DNA of 64,000 nt from RZYX01 sp036654375 (GCA_036654375.1 JAVVSD010000010.1:1-64000), one strand, 5' to 3'. Counted from the stretch's first letter, positions 34,961 through 44,906 are shown. Notes: generated from the letters alone by a model not told the origin. Numbers and translations are program-made.

Positions 34961-35377
34961 ATGAAAGACAAGATTTTTGTTGCCTCTTCAGTAGTTTTAT
35001 TTATATTCTTTGCACTTATCAATATGTTTTCTGCATTCAACCACTCTATTGGAGCAATAAATTTTATACTAAGCTTTATATTTGTTGTTTTCTGGTGCGT
35101 AATGATTGCCATGACAGTGGATAACAAAAGCGTAATGATTTACTGTATAACCTCTTGGGGTATCACCTTTGTTGCGTCTTTGATTGCACTCATAGCTGCG
35201 GCTACGCAAGCAAATGTCGGGTTCCTTATGGTTCCTGCAACTTTCCTTGTTGCACCAATGACTGGGCTTGCCGCACTTGTTAAAGTGCCTGTTGCCAATT
35301 TTTCAATAATGCTGGTAGTTTCCTTTGCGTTTACAGGATGGAGTACATTCTCGTTAGCTAAAAAGGCAAGATATTAA
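34961..35377 (+). CDS. Small four-helix membrane protein, function unknown
   Basis: A 138-residue protein with four hydrophobic segments, at about 4-24, 33-51, 58-82 and 92-130 (the last possibly two). I do not recognise a family. There are few charges outside the loops (TVDNKS near 53-58 and the terminal KKARY), and no known transport motif. AAAGGTAG precedes the ATG. A weak promoter-like TTGAAA at 34904-34909 with TAATAT 17 bases on would make it a single-gene unit between the sigma factor terminator and the terminator shared with ndk. Confidence 0.7.
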   Translation: MKDKIFVASSVVLFIFFALINMFSAFNHSIGAINFILSFIFVVFWCVMIAMTVDNKSVMIYCITSWGITFVASLIALIAAATQANVGFLMVPATFLVAPMTGLAALVKVPVANFSIMLVVSFAFTGWSTFSLAKKARY

Positions 35378-35389
35378 GCTGATAAAATC

Positions 35390-35422
35390 AAAGCACCTCG
35401 TCCTATTAAGACGAGGTGCTTT
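35390..35422. terminator. Bidirectional terminator between the membrane protein and ndk
   Basis: A perfect 13-bp stem AAAGCACCTCGTC (35390-35402) with 35410-35422, loop of 7 bases, A-rich on one side and T-rich on the other. Confidence 0.85.
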
Positions 35423-35446
35423 TCATAATTGTAATATTAATTACAA

Positions 35447-35848
35447 TTATTTGAAAAATCTGTTGATTTCGATTTCTGCATTTTCAACAGAATCGGAACC
35501 ATGAACAATGTTATGGGAAGTGCTAAAAGCTAAGTCGCCACGAATAGTGCCTGCTGTAGCATCTTCAATATGTGTAGCTCCCATAAGATTTCTCATTCCT
35601 TGAACTGCGCCTTCTCCTTCAACAATCATAGCAAGAACAGGACCGCTTGTCATGTATGCAACGATATCAGGGAAAAATGGCTTGTCAGAAATGTGAGCAT
35701 AATGCTCACGCAAAATAGGCTCGTCAAGAGTCATCATCTTTGCGTTTGTGATTTTGAATCCTTTTCTCTCAATACGAGAAATAACCTCACCCATAAGTCC
35801 ACGCTGAATTGCGTCGGGCTTAAGCATAATGTAAGTGCGCTGTAACAT
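35447..35848 (-). CDS. ndk: Nucleoside diphosphate kinase
   Basis: A 133-residue NDP kinase that balances nucleoside triphosphates by ping-pong transfer through a phosphohistidine. YIMLKPDAIQRGLMGEVI (about 6-23) is the family start and NIVHGSDSVENAEIEI (about 111-126) has the catalytic His in the HGSD signature. ATG 35848 is chosen because AAAGGTG lies 8 bases upstream; the GTG at 35860 belongs to that site. Length is close to that of other bacterial Ndk proteins. Confidence 0.95.
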   Translation of the reverse strand: MLQRTYIMLKPDAIQRGLMGEVISRIERKGFKITNAKMMTLDEPILREHYAHISDKPFFPDIVAYMTSGPVLAMIVEGEGAVQGMRNLMGATHIEDATAGTIRGDLAFSTSHNIVHGSDSVENAEIEINRFFK

Positions 35849-35902
35849 TTTTTCAAACACCTTTCTAATTGAATATGGGCTAATAAACCCAAAAGTACTA
35901 AT

Positions 35903-35932
35903 ATAGTAACATAAAATTTAAAGATTATACAA
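35903..35932 (-). promoter_or_regulatory. Candidate promoter of ndk
   Basis: On the minus strand, TTGTAT (35932-35927), 18 bases, TACTAT (35908-35903). Confidence 0.5.
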
Positions 35933-36049
35933 GCATTGAATTTAAATTGTTAAATTATGTCAATACTTAATTAATGTTTGATAAAAATAAAATGATTTAT
36001 ATGAAAAATAAAAATCAAGAAATATTTAGGGGAAAAATGAAAATACACC

Positions 36050-36078
36050 TTGACAAAAAAACTGGCAAGGTATATAAT
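36050..36078 (+). promoter_or_regulatory. Perfect consensus promoter of rpoB-rpoC-str operon
   Basis: TTGACA (36050-36055), exactly 17 bases, TATAAT (36073-36078). It is the only full-consensus sigma-A promoter I found in the window. Confidence 0.92.
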
Positions 36079-36084
36079 AATATA

Positions 36085-36258
36085 CTGCATTATAATGGAA
36101 AGGTGTTGCCTTTGGCAAACAAATTATGAGGTAATTATACTCCTTAATGCACAAAAAATCAATAAAGTTTTTTGGTTTTTTCTTAAGTTTACCTAAGCGT
36201 TAGACAGACTTTTCCATAAGTAGATGGACACAAAAAATGAACGGAGTGATAAAGGCCT
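36085..36258 (+). other. Untranslated leader of rpoB
   Basis: About 175 transcribed bases before rpoB. It includes a small hairpin AAAGG/CCTTT (about 36100-36115) and a T-rich stretch near 36160-36182. I see no known L10-type leader, no clear attenuator and no open reading frame with a ribosome site. With the ndk promoter region, this is all that the 410-base gap holds. Confidence 0.5.
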
Positions 36259-39200
36259 ATGGTAAAAGTAAACTCGGTACAACTCGGCAACAATACCCGT
36301 ATGAGCTTTTCTCGCATTAACGAGGTTATGCAAATGCCAAACCTCATTGAAGTGCAGAAAAATTCGTATAAGTGGTTTTTGGAGGTCGGTCTCAAAGAGG
36401 TCTTCAGAGATATATCGGAGATTACAGACTACACAGGGAACCTTGTACTTGAATTTGTCGATTATAAAATGGATGACAAGCCAAAGTACACTGTGCAGGA
36501 GTGCAAAGAACGCGATGCAACTTATTCTGCTCCAATGCGTGTAAGAGCGCGATTGCTTAATAAGGAGACCGGAGAGATAAAGGAGAACGAAGTCTATATG
36601 GGTGATTTCCCACTCATGACAGACAGCGGAACTTTTGTTATTAACGGTGCAGAGAGGGTAATAGTATCTCAGCTCGTTCGTTCCCCTGGAGTTTATTACG
36701 GTATGAGCCATGATAAAACCGGTAAAAAATTATTCACTTCAACTGTTATACCAAACAGAGGTGCTTGGCTGGAATATGAATCTGATCAGAATGACTTGTT
36801 CTATGTTCGTATAGACAAGAACAGGAAAATATATATAACAACATTTATTCGCGCACTTGGGCTTTCAAGCAACGAGGATATTTTAAACTTCTTCGGAAGT
36901 GATGCACGCATAATGGAAACACTCGAGAAGGACCCAACAAAGAATGCTGAAGAAGCACTTCTTGAGGTCTACAAAAAGCTAAGACCAGGTGAACCTCCAA
37001 CGCTCGAAACAGCACAGGCACATTTAGATGGATTGTTTTTTGATGCGCATCGTTACGACCTCTCAAGAGTTGGTCGTTATAAATATAATAAAAAGCTTGC
37101 AATATCTGGAAGACTTGCAGGTAATAAGCTTGCATTGCCAATCGCGAGTCCTTTGACAGGCGAAGTTATGGCAGATGCAGGCGAGATTATCACAAAAGAA
37201 AAAGCCTATGAAATTGAGCAGGCTGGTGTTTGTGAAGCCATACTTGATGTTGACGGAATCGAAGTTAAAGTCATATCAAACGGAATGGTTGACATTGCAG
37301 ACTATGTTGATATCAGTGTTGAAGAGCTTAAAGATATAGGCATAAACGAAAAAGTTAGCTTTAAAGTTCTCACAGAAGTTCTTGATGCTTGTGGTGACGA
37401 TAAGGACACTCTTCTTGCAGAGCTTAAGACTCGTTGTGATGACCTTATTCCTAAACATATTATAAGAGAAGATATATTTGCATCTATTAACTACCTCAAC
37501 TGCCTTGCAATGGAAGTTGGTACAATAGATGATATTGACCATTTGGGAAATCGTCGCATAAGAAGTGTTGGCGAACTTCTCCAAAATCAGTTCCGCATTG
37601 GATTTACCCGTATGGAAAGAGTTGTCAGAGAGCGAATGACCCTTCAAGCACAGGAGTCAGACAAAGCAACGCCACAGGCACTAATAAACATTAGACCTGT
37701 TGTTGCAGCAATCAAAGAGTTCTTTGGTTCATCTCCTCTTTCACAGTTCATGGATCAGACAAATCCGCTTGCAGAGCTTACGCATAAGCGTCGTCTGTCA
37801 GCGCTTGGACCTGGTGGACTTTCACGAGATAGAGCAGGATTTGAAGTTCGAGATGTTCACTACAGCCACTATGGCCGTATGTGTCCAATTGAAACTCCAG
37901 AAGGTCCAAACATTGGACTTATCTCTTACCTTGCAACATTTGCTCGTATTAATGAGTATGGCTTTATTGAAGCTCCGTTCAGAAGAGTTGATAAAGAAAC
38001 AGGCGTAGTTCTTGACATAGTAGATTATATGACAGCAGATGTTGAGGATGATTTCTCAGTTGCACAGGCTAATGAGCCACTTGACGAGCAGGGGCGTTTC
38101 ATGAACGAAAAAGTAACTGTTCGATACAGAGATGAATTCCATGAAGTAGATAAAGTTATAGCCGACTATATGGATGTTTCTCCAAAGATGGTTGTTTCAG
38201 TTGCAACTGCAATGATTCCATTCCTTGAAAACGATGATGCTAACAGAGCATTGATGGGTTCAAATATGCAGCGTCAGGCAGTTCCACTTCTTAAAACACA
38301 GTCACCGATTATCGGAACCGGTATGGAATATAAAGCAGCTGTTGATTCAGGCGTTGTTGGATTGGCAAAGCACGCAGGCATTGTAACAAAACTAAGTGCA
38401 GAGCATATTGAAGTAACAGCAGATAGTGGTGAGGTTGATGAGTATGATCTTATTAAGTTTATGCGTTCCAACCAAGGTACTTGCATAAATCAGCGTCCAG
38501 TTGTTAAGCTTGGTCAAAGAGTTGCTGAACAAGAGGTTATTGCAGATGGCCCTGCAACAGATAATGGCGAGATAAGCCTTGGAAAGAATGTTCTCATTGG
38601 ATTTATGACTTGGGAAGGTTACAATTACGAGGATGCTGTTCTTATCAATGAAAAAATAGTTCGTGATGATGTATATACTTCAATTCATATTGAAGAATAT
38701 GAGATTGAAGCAAGAGATACAAAGCTGGGACCAGAGGAAATCACAAGAGATATTCCAAATGTAGGTGAAGATGCACTTAGCGACCTTGACGAGTTTGGTA
38801 TTATCCGCGTGGGTGCAGAAGTTCATTCAGGAGATATACTTGTTGGTAAAGTAACTCCAAAGGGTGAAACAGAGCTTACCGCAGAAGAAAGACTTCTTCG
38901 TGCAATCTTTGGTGAAAAGGCAAGAGAAGTTCGTGACACATCACTAAGAGTACCACATGGTGAATATGGAATTGTTGTTAATGTTGAAGTATTCACAAGA
39001 GAAAACAGTGACGAGCTTAACCCTGGTGTTAATAAAGTTGTTCGTTGCTATATAGCTCAAAAGAGAAAGATTTCAGTCGGAGATAAGATGGCTGGTCGTC
39101 ATGGAAACAAGGGCGTTGTTTCACGCATACTTCCACAGGAGGATATGCCATTCCTTCCAGACGGCACACCGCTTGATATTGTTCTTAACCCTCTTGGAGT

Positions 39201-40002
39201 TCCATCTCGTATGAACATCGGTCAGGTACTTGAAGTTCACTTGGGAATGGCAGCGAGAACATTAGGCTGGAAGATTATGACTCCTGTATTTGATGGTGCA
39301 CATGAAAACGATATTCGTGACGCACTAAACTACGCAGGACTCAGAGAAGACGGAAAGACAATACTAATTGACGGTAGAACAGGTCTGCCATTTGATAATC
39401 CAATAACCGTTGGCGTAATGTACTTCCTTAAATTGCTTCACTTGGTTGACGATAAAATCCATGCGCGTTCAACAGGACCTTACTCACTCGTTACTCAGCA
39501 GCCCCTTGGTGGTAAAGCTCAGTTCGGTGGACAGCGTTTCGGAGAGATGGAAGTTTGGGCACTTGAGGCTTATGGTGCAGCTTATACTCTTCAGGAAATC
39601 CTAACAGTAAAGTCAGACGATGTTGTGGGTAGAGTTAAGACTTATGAAGCAATCGTAAAGGGCAAAAATGTTCCTAAATCAGGCATTCCTGAATCATTTA
39701 AGGTTCTTATAAAAGAGCTTCAGTCACTTGGACTTGATGTTAAGGTTCTTGATAAGAATGAAGATGAAATTGATCTTAAGCAAAATTTCGAAAATGACGA
39801 TATCGGTTTTAACCTTTCTGATAACGCAGCATTCTCAAATGTAAACGATGCGGCATCTGCCGAGGGATATGTAATTGAGGATGAAAATGGTGAACCAGAA
39901 GTAATTGTCGTTGAAGAAGAAACAAGCGAGTTGCTTGTAGATGAAACAAGCCTTGAGGAAAACATTTTTGATGATGCCTTGAACACAGAAGAAGAAAGCT
40001 AA
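36259..40002 (+). CDS. rpoB: RNA polymerase beta subunit
   Basis: A 1247-residue beta subunit. The rifampicin-binding region reads SQFMDQTNPLAELTHKRRLSALGPGGLSRDRAG (about 490-522), with the residues usual in sensitive strains. GEKAREVRDTS, KISVGDKMAGRHGNKGVVS and the C-terminal MEVWALEAYGAAYTLQEILTVKSDD are further hallmarks. It ends in an acidic, low-complexity tail (about the last 60 residues), longer than the core needs. ATG 36259 follows GGAGTGAT. The gene is not preceded by rplJ-rplL as is usual; it opens the operon at a consensus promoter. Confidence 0.97.
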   Translation: MVKVNSVQLGNNTRMSFSRINEVMQMPNLIEVQKNSYKWFLEVGLKEVFRDISEITDYTGNLVLEFVDYKMDDKPKYTVQECKERDATYSAPMRVRARLLNKETGEIKENEVYMGDFPLMTDSGTFVINGAERVIVSQLVRSPGVYYGMSHDKTGKKLFTSTVIPNRGAWLEYESDQNDLFYVRIDKNRKIYITTFIRALGLSSNEDILNFFGSDARIMETLEKDPTKNAEEALLEVYKKLRPGEPPTLETAQAHLDGLFFDAHRYDLSRVGRYKYNKKLAISGRLAGNKLALPIASPLTGEVMADAGEIITKEKAYEIEQAGVCEAILDVDGIEVKVISNGMVDIADYVDISVEELKDIGINEKVSFKVLTEVLDACGDDKDTLLAELKTRCDDLIPKHIIREDIFASINYLNCLAMEVGTIDDIDHLGNRRIRSVGELLQNQFRIGFTRMERVVRERMTLQAQESDKATPQALINIRPVVAAIKEFFGSSPLSQFMDQTNPLAELTHKRRLSALGPGGLSRDRAGFEVRDVHYSHYGRMCPIETPEGPNIGLISYLATFARINEYGFIEAPFRRVDKETGVVLDIVDYMTADVEDDFSVAQANEPLDEQGRFMNEKVTVRYRDEFHEVDKVIADYMDVSPKMVVSVATAMIPFLENDDANRALMGSNMQRQAVPLLKTQSPIIGTGMEYKAAVDSGVVGLAKHAGIVTKLSAEHIEVTADSGEVDEYDLIKFMRSNQGTCINQRPVVKLGQRVAEQEVIADGPATDNGEISLGKNVLIGFMTWEGYNYEDAVLINEKIVRDDVYTSIHIEEYEIEARDTKLGPEEITRDIPNVGEDALSDLDEFGIIRVGAEVHSGDILVGKVTPKGETELTAEERLLRAIFGEKAREVRDTSLRVPHGEYGIVVNVEVFTRENSDELNPGVNKVVRCYIAQKRKISVGDKMAGRHGNKGVVSRILPQEDMPFLPDGTPLDIVLNPLGVPSRMNIGQVLEVHLGMAARTLGWKIMTPVFDGAHENDIRDALNYAGLREDGKTILIDGRTGLPFDNPITVGVMYFLKLLHLVDDKIHARSTGPYSLVTQQPLGGKAQFGGQRFGEMEVWALEAYGAAYTLQEILTVKSDDVVGRVKTYEAIVKGKNVPKSGIPESFKVLIKELQSLGLDVKVLDKNEDEIDLKQNFENDDIGFNLSDNAAFSNVNDAASAEGYVIEDENGEPEVIVVEEETSELLVDETSLEENIFDDALNTEEES

Positions 40003-40062
40003 TCAAAAGACACCTTTCACATCATTATAAAAAAAGAAATTTTAAAGAAAAGGGGTCGCCAA

Positions 40063-43000
40063 ATGACAGAAATACAAACACCGGGTTCAGAACTGGAATT
40101 TGAATCAATAAAGATTGGTCTTGCATCACCTGAGCAGATTAGAAACTGGTCATACGGTGAGGTAAAAAAGCCAGAAACAATAAACTATCGTACACTTAAG
40201 CCTGAAAAGGATGGACTTTTCTGCGAAAAGATTTTTGGACCAACAAAGGACTGGGAATGTTATTGCGGAAAGTATAAGCGTATTCGCTATAAAGGTAAAA
40301 TTTGTGAGCGTTGTGGCGTTGAAATAACCAAAGCAAAAGTAAGACGCGAGCGTATGGGTCATATCGAGCTTGCTGCTCCTGTTTCTCATATCTGGTATTT
40401 CAAGGGAATTCCTTCAAGAATGGGGCTTATGCTTGACATATCTCCAAGATATCTTGAAAAAATCCTTTACTTTGCTCTCTATGTAGTTATCGACCCAGGC
40501 AACACCCCACTTGAAAAGCTTCAGACTCTTAACGAAAAAGAGTATGAGGATATGCGTGAGAAGTATGAGGACGAATTCAGGGCAGGCATGGGTGCAGAAG
40601 CAGTCAAGGAACTTTTACAGGAAATTGATGTTGCAGCACTTGCTACAGATTTGCGTGAGGAAATGAAGACAGCAACAGGACAGAAAAAAGCAAGAATACT
40701 TAAGCGTCTTGAAGTTGTTGAAGCTTTCCATCATTCAGGTAATAAGCCTGAATGGATGATATTGGAGGCTGTTCCTGTTATTCCACCTGATATTCGACCA
40801 ATGGTTCAGCTTGATGGTGGTCGTTTTGCAACATCAGACTTAAATGACCTTTATCGTAGAGTTATAAACAGAAATAATCGTCTTAAAAGGCTCATGGAGC
40901 TTGGCGCTCCAGATATAATTATCCGTAATGAAAAGAGAATGCTTCAGGAAGCTGTTGACGCACTTATAGATAATGGCCGTCGTGGCCGTCCTGTAACTGG
41001 TCCAAACAACAGACCTTTAAAATCTCTTTCAGATATGCTTAAGGGTAAGCAGGGTCGTTTCAGACAGAACCTTCTTGGTAAGCGTGTTGACTATTCAGGT
41101 CGTTCTGTTATCGTTGTCGGACCTGAGCTTAAGCTTTATCAGTGCGGTCTTCCAAAAGAAATGGCACTTGAACTGTTCAAACCATTTGTTATGAAGCGTC
41201 TTGTCGAAACTGGTGCTGCTGGAAACATAAAGTCGGCCCGTAAGATGGTTGAGCGCTCAAGAAATGAAGTCTGGGATGCACTTGAAATAGTCATCAAAGA
41301 CCATCCAGTAATGCTTAACCGTGCTCCAACACTTCACAGACTTGGTATTCAAGCATTTGAGCCAGTTCTTGTAGAAGGAAGAGCTATAAAACTTCATCCA
41401 CTCGTATGTACAGCTTTCAACGCTGACTTCGATGGTGATCAGATGGCTGTTCATGTTCCGCTTTCAGCAGAGGCACAGGCAGAAGCAAGATTCCTTATGC
41501 TTGCAGCTAACAACTTGCTCAAACCTTCCGATGGTCGTCCAGTTGCAGTTCCAACACAGGATATGGTTCTTGGTTCATATTACCTCACTCTCGATAAGGA
41601 AAATGAGCCTGGAGAAGGAAAAGTATTCCGCGATGTTGCAGAGGCAACAATGGCTTACGAGGAAAATGTAATCACACTTCATTCTAAGATTAAAATTAGA
41701 ATGAGCAAAGAAGTTAATGGCGAAACATTAACAAAGATAATGGACACAACTCTTGGAAAGGTATACTTCAATGATCCAATTCCTCAGGACTTAGGATTTG
41801 TTGACCGCACCGATCCAGAAAATATATTTAAGCTTGAAATTCAAAACTTGGTTAACAAGAAGGAACTGGGAAAAATTATTGATAAGTGTATCCGGGTTCA
41901 TGGAACAGCGGTAACTTCTGAAGTTTTGGATAAAATAAAGTCACTTGGTTATAAGTATTCAACCAAAAGTGGTATTACAGTTGCTGTTTGTGATGCAAAT
42001 ATTCCACCTAAAAAAGCAGAGCTTCTTGCTCAGGCAGAGTTGCAAATTGATAAAATCAATAAAAACTATAAGCGTGGACTTATCAGTAACAAAGAGCGTT
42101 CTCGTCATGTTATCAATACATGGGAGAAATGCACAAAGGATGTTGCTTCAGGACTTAAAGAAAACCTCGGCAGATACAACCCAATCTTTATGATGGTTGA
42201 CTCTGGCGCTCGTGGTTCTGACTCACAGCTTCGTCAGCTCGCTGGTATGCGTGGACTTATTGCAAATACGGCAGGTAAAACAATCGAAGTTCCAATTCGT
42301 GCAAACTATCGTGAAGGACTAAATGTTCTTGAATACTTTATTTCTTCTCGTGGCGCTCGTAAGGGACTTGCAGATACAGCTCTTCGTACAGCTGACTCAG
42401 GTTATCTAACTCGTAGACTTGTTGATGTTTCACAGGATGTTATCATCCGTGAAGAAGACTGCGGATGCTCAGATGGTATTGTTATTTATGACATTACTGA
42501 TGGCAAGGAAACAATCGAGGAATTGGCAGAGCGTTTAACAGGTCGTTATCTTCTTGAAAATTTAGTTGATGAGAAGACAGGCGAGCTTGTAATGGATAAA
42601 GATGTCATGATTAGTGACATTGATGCAGAAAGAATCTCAAATTATGTTAAGACTACTCATGCTGAGAAGGTTGAAAAAGGGCTTATTGATGAAAAGGCAA
42701 AAGCAAGCATCAAAATCCGTTCACTTCTCACTTGTGAAGCAAGACATGGTGCGTGTATTAAATGCTATGGTTCAAACCTTGCAACAGGTGAACCTGTAAC
42801 AGTTGGAGAGGCAGTTGGAATCATCGCTGCACAGTCAATTGGTGAGCCAGGCACACAGCTTACAATGAGAACTTTCCACACTGGTGGTGTTACATCATCA
42901 GCAGATATTACACAGGGTCTTCCAAGAGTTGAAGAGCTGTTTGAAGCTCGTAAGCCAAAGACTCTTGCAATACTCAGTGAAATAGATGGCGAAATTTCCA

Positions 43001-43728
43001 TCCAAGAAATCAAAAAAAGCAAGTATGTTGTCGTTACAAATGCAGAAGATATGGAAGAAAGACAATATCTTATCCCTTATGGATTCAGACTTCGTAACGG
43101 AGTTGATGAAGGCAAAATGATTTCAAAGGGCGAAGCAATCACAGAAGGCTCACTTAATCCGCATGATTTACTTGCAATCATGGGTGTCGATGCAGTTCAT
43201 AATTATCTTATTCGTGAAGTTCAGCGAGTCTATCGTATGCAGGGCGTTGATATCAACGATAAGCATATCGAAGTTATTGTTCGTCAGATGATGAAGAAAA
43301 TCAAAATTGTTGAGGCAGGAGATACAAAACTTCTTCCAGGCTCAACAGTTGAAAAGAGAGATTTTATCATTGAGAACAGTGATTTAAAGGCAAAGGCTGC
43401 AAAAGAGGGTACAGAGCCAAATGTTGCAACAGGAATTCCGGTTTTGCTTGGTATCACAAAAGCATCACTTGCAACTGATTCATTCCTCTCGGCAGCATCA
43501 TTCCAGGAAACAACTCGTGTTCTGACCGATGCAGCAATAAAGGGAAAGAGCGACCCATTGCTCGGACTCAAAGAGAATGTAATTATTGGTAAATTGCTTC
43601 CATCAGGAACAGGAATGAAATGTTATAGTGATGTTAAAATTGTTAAAAAACAAAATGAGTTCAATACTATAGAGATTGAAACCGAAATGTTTGAACAACT
43701 TGCACACGAAGAGGTATTGACAAACTGA
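40063..43728 (+). CDS. rpoC: RNA polymerase beta' subunit
   Basis: A 1221-residue beta' subunit. The N-terminal zinc finger is CYCGKYKRIRYKGKICERCG (about 66-85). NADFDGDQMAVHVPL (about 457-471) has the three aspartates that hold the catalytic magnesium. The second zinc site combines EDCGCSDG and CEARHGACIKCYG (about 805-910), followed by the trigger-loop region GIIAAQSIGEPGTQLTMRTFHTGG. ATG 40063 lies 60 bases after rpoB, behind AAGGGG. Length is normal for clostridial RpoC. Confidence 0.97.
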   Translation: MTEIQTPGSELEFESIKIGLASPEQIRNWSYGEVKKPETINYRTLKPEKDGLFCEKIFGPTKDWECYCGKYKRIRYKGKICERCGVEITKAKVRRERMGHIELAAPVSHIWYFKGIPSRMGLMLDISPRYLEKILYFALYVVIDPGNTPLEKLQTLNEKEYEDMREKYEDEFRAGMGAEAVKELLQEIDVAALATDLREEMKTATGQKKARILKRLEVVEAFHHSGNKPEWMILEAVPVIPPDIRPMVQLDGGRFATSDLNDLYRRVINRNNRLKRLMELGAPDIIIRNEKRMLQEAVDALIDNGRRGRPVTGPNNRPLKSLSDMLKGKQGRFRQNLLGKRVDYSGRSVIVVGPELKLYQCGLPKEMALELFKPFVMKRLVETGAAGNIKSARKMVERSRNEVWDALEIVIKDHPVMLNRAPTLHRLGIQAFEPVLVEGRAIKLHPLVCTAFNADFDGDQMAVHVPLSAEAQAEARFLMLAANNLLKPSDGRPVAVPTQDMVLGSYYLTLDKENEPGEGKVFRDVAEATMAYEENVITLHSKIKIRMSKEVNGETLTKIMDTTLGKVYFNDPIPQDLGFVDRTDPENIFKLEIQNLVNKKELGKIIDKCIRVHGTAVTSEVLDKIKSLGYKYSTKSGITVAVCDANIPPKKAELLAQAELQIDKINKNYKRGLISNKERSRHVINTWEKCTKDVASGLKENLGRYNPIFMMVDSGARGSDSQLRQLAGMRGLIANTAGKTIEVPIRANYREGLNVLEYFISSRGARKGLADTALRTADSGYLTRRLVDVSQDVIIREEDCGCSDGIVIYDITDGKETIEELAERLTGRYLLENLVDEKTGELVMDKDVMISDIDAERISNYVKTTHAEKVEKGLIDEKAKASIKIRSLLTCEARHGACIKCYGSNLATGEPVTVGEAVGIIAAQSIGEPGTQLTMRTFHTGGVTSSADITQGLPRVEELFEARKPKTLAILSEIDGEISIQEIKKSKYVVVTNAEDMEERQYLIPYGFRLRNGVDEGKMISKGEAITEGSLNPHDLLAIMGVDAVHNYLIREVQRVYRMQGVDINDKHIEVIVRQMMKKIKIVEAGDTKLLPGSTVEKRDFIIENSDLKAKAAKEGTEPNVATGIPVLLGITKASLATDSFLSAASFQETTRVLTDAAIKGKSDPLLGLKENVIIGKLLPSGTGMKCYSDVKIVKKQNEFNTIEIETEMFEQLAHEEVLTN

Positions 43729-43780
43729 GTCCCTTGGTGTTACAATGCCTAATTGTTGTGTAGAAATATTGTTTATTTGT

Positions 43781-43807
43781 GGGTAATCTCCATATTTGGA
43801 GATTCCC
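43781..43807 (+). other. Hairpin before rpsL
   Basis: GGG-T-AATCTCC (43781-43791) pairs with GGAGATT-CCC (43798-43807), loop of 6 bases. No T run follows, so it is more likely a processing or control structure than a terminator. Confidence 0.5.
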
Positions 43808-43844
43808 CATAGAATATATTATTTTATTTTGGAGGTGAAACAGA

Positions 43845-44270
43845 TTGCCAACCTTTAATCAGCTTGTCCGTAGCGGAAGAAAGACTATTGAGAAAAAATC
43901 AAAGACCCCAGCTCTTCTTAAAAGTCTTGATTCAAAGAAAAACATACTGACTGACAACAATTCCCCACAAAAGCGTGGCGTTTGCACAGCGGTTAAAACA
44001 GCAACTCCTAAAAAGCCTAACTCAGCACTTCGTAAGATTGCAAGAGTTCGTCTTACAAACGGAATTGAGGTTTCAGCTTACATCCCTGGAGTAGGTCATA
44101 ACCTTCAGGAGCATAGCGTCGTTCTTATTCGTGGAGGCCGTGTTAAGGATCTTCCTGGTGTTCGTTACCATATTGTTCGTGGTACACTTGATACACAGGG
44201 CGTTTCAGGCAGAATGCAGGCTCGTTCCAAGTATGGTGCGAAAAAGCCAAAAACAGCAGCAAAAAAATAA
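43845..44270 (+). CDS. rpsL: 30S ribosomal protein S12
   Basis: A 141-residue S12 of the decoding centre. SPQKRGVCTAVKTATPKKPNSALRKIARVRLTNG (about 40-73) has the KPNS segment and the streptomycin-related Lys in its usual state, and GGRVKDLPGVRYHIVRGTLD is the second hallmark block. The start is TTG at 43845 behind GGAGGTGA; the protein begins MPTFNQLVR, as in other species. The gene follows rpoC at 116 bases, without the L7Ae-like gene often found between them in Firmicutes. Confidence 0.97.
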   Translation: MPTFNQLVRSGRKTIEKKSKTPALLKSLDSKKNILTDNNSPQKRGVCTAVKTATPKKPNSALRKIARVRLTNGIEVSAYIPGVGHNLQEHSVVLIRGGRVKDLPGVRYHIVRGTLDTQGVSGRMQARSKYGAKKPKTAAKK

Positions 44271-44373
44271 TTCCAATATGCTATTGGAAGGTAACAGACA
44301 GAATCTTCTTGCAGGCTGCATGAAACTATGCAACCAATGTTGAGAGTGTATATATATAATACGCTTCCATTGG
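44271..44373 (+). promoter_or_regulatory. Structured rpsL-rpsG intercistronic region
   Basis: The 165 bases between rpsL and rpsG hold a perfect TTCCAAT/ATTGGAA hairpin (44271-44289) and a longer arm: CCAATG (44334-44339) with CATTGG (44368-44373), enclosing AGTGTAT/ATACGCT. In E. coli, S7 binds the rpsL-rpsG gap to repress the str operon; an equivalent role here is inference. Confidence 0.5.
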
Positions 44374-44435
44374 CGCCACGGGAATTTTGTCACTCGAGTA
44401 CCTATGATATCATTATTATGAAGGAGGGAAGCGAA

Positions 44436-44906
44436 GTGCCAAGAAGAGGCCAGATAGCAAAACGTGATGTTTTGCCAGATCCGCTTTACAATTCAAAGCT
44501 TGTAACAAGGCTTATTAACAGTGTTATGTATGATGGCAAAAAGGGAGTAGCACAGAAAATTGTCTACGACGCATTTGACATTATCAAAGAAAAGACAGGT
44601 AACGAACCATTGGAGGTTTTTGAAGCAGCCATGGAAAATGTTATGCCTGTTTTAGAAGTAAAAGCTCGCCGTGTAGGCGGTGCAACTTATCAGGTGCCAA
44701 TTGAAGTTCGCCCTGAAAGAAGACAGACACTCGGCTTGCGTTGGGTTACGCTTTATAGTCGCCAGCGTTCAGAAAGAACAATGAAGGAAAGACTTGCAGC
44801 TGAAATTATGGATGCAGTTAATTCAACAGGCGCAGCGTTTAAAAAGCGTGAAGACACACACAAGATGGCAGAGGCAAACAAGGCTTTTGCACATTTCAGA
44901 TGGTAA
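44436..44906 (+). CDS. rpsG: 30S ribosomal protein S7
   Basis: A 156-residue S7, which nucleates the head of the 30S subunit. PRRGQIAKRDVLPDPLYNSKLVTRLINSVMYDGKKGVAQ (2-40) and GGATYQVPIEVRPERRQTLGLRW (about 80-102) are conserved rRNA-contact regions. GTG 44436 is chosen: AAGGAGGG lies 7 bases upstream and the length matches the family exactly, while longer in-frame starts lie in the structured gap. Confidence 0.97.
   Translation: MPRRGQIAKRDVLPDPLYNSKLVTRLINSVMYDGKKGVAQKIVYDAFDIIKEKTGNEPLEVFEAAMENVMPVLEVKARRVGGATYQVPIEVRPERRQTLGLRWVTLYSRQRSERTMKERLAAEIMDAVNSTGAAFKKREDTHKMAEANKAFAHFRW

Noticed and set aside
36079..36258. L10-type leader or transcription attenuator before rpoB
   Set aside because: rplJ is not downstream and no stable stem with a following T run could be found by eye.
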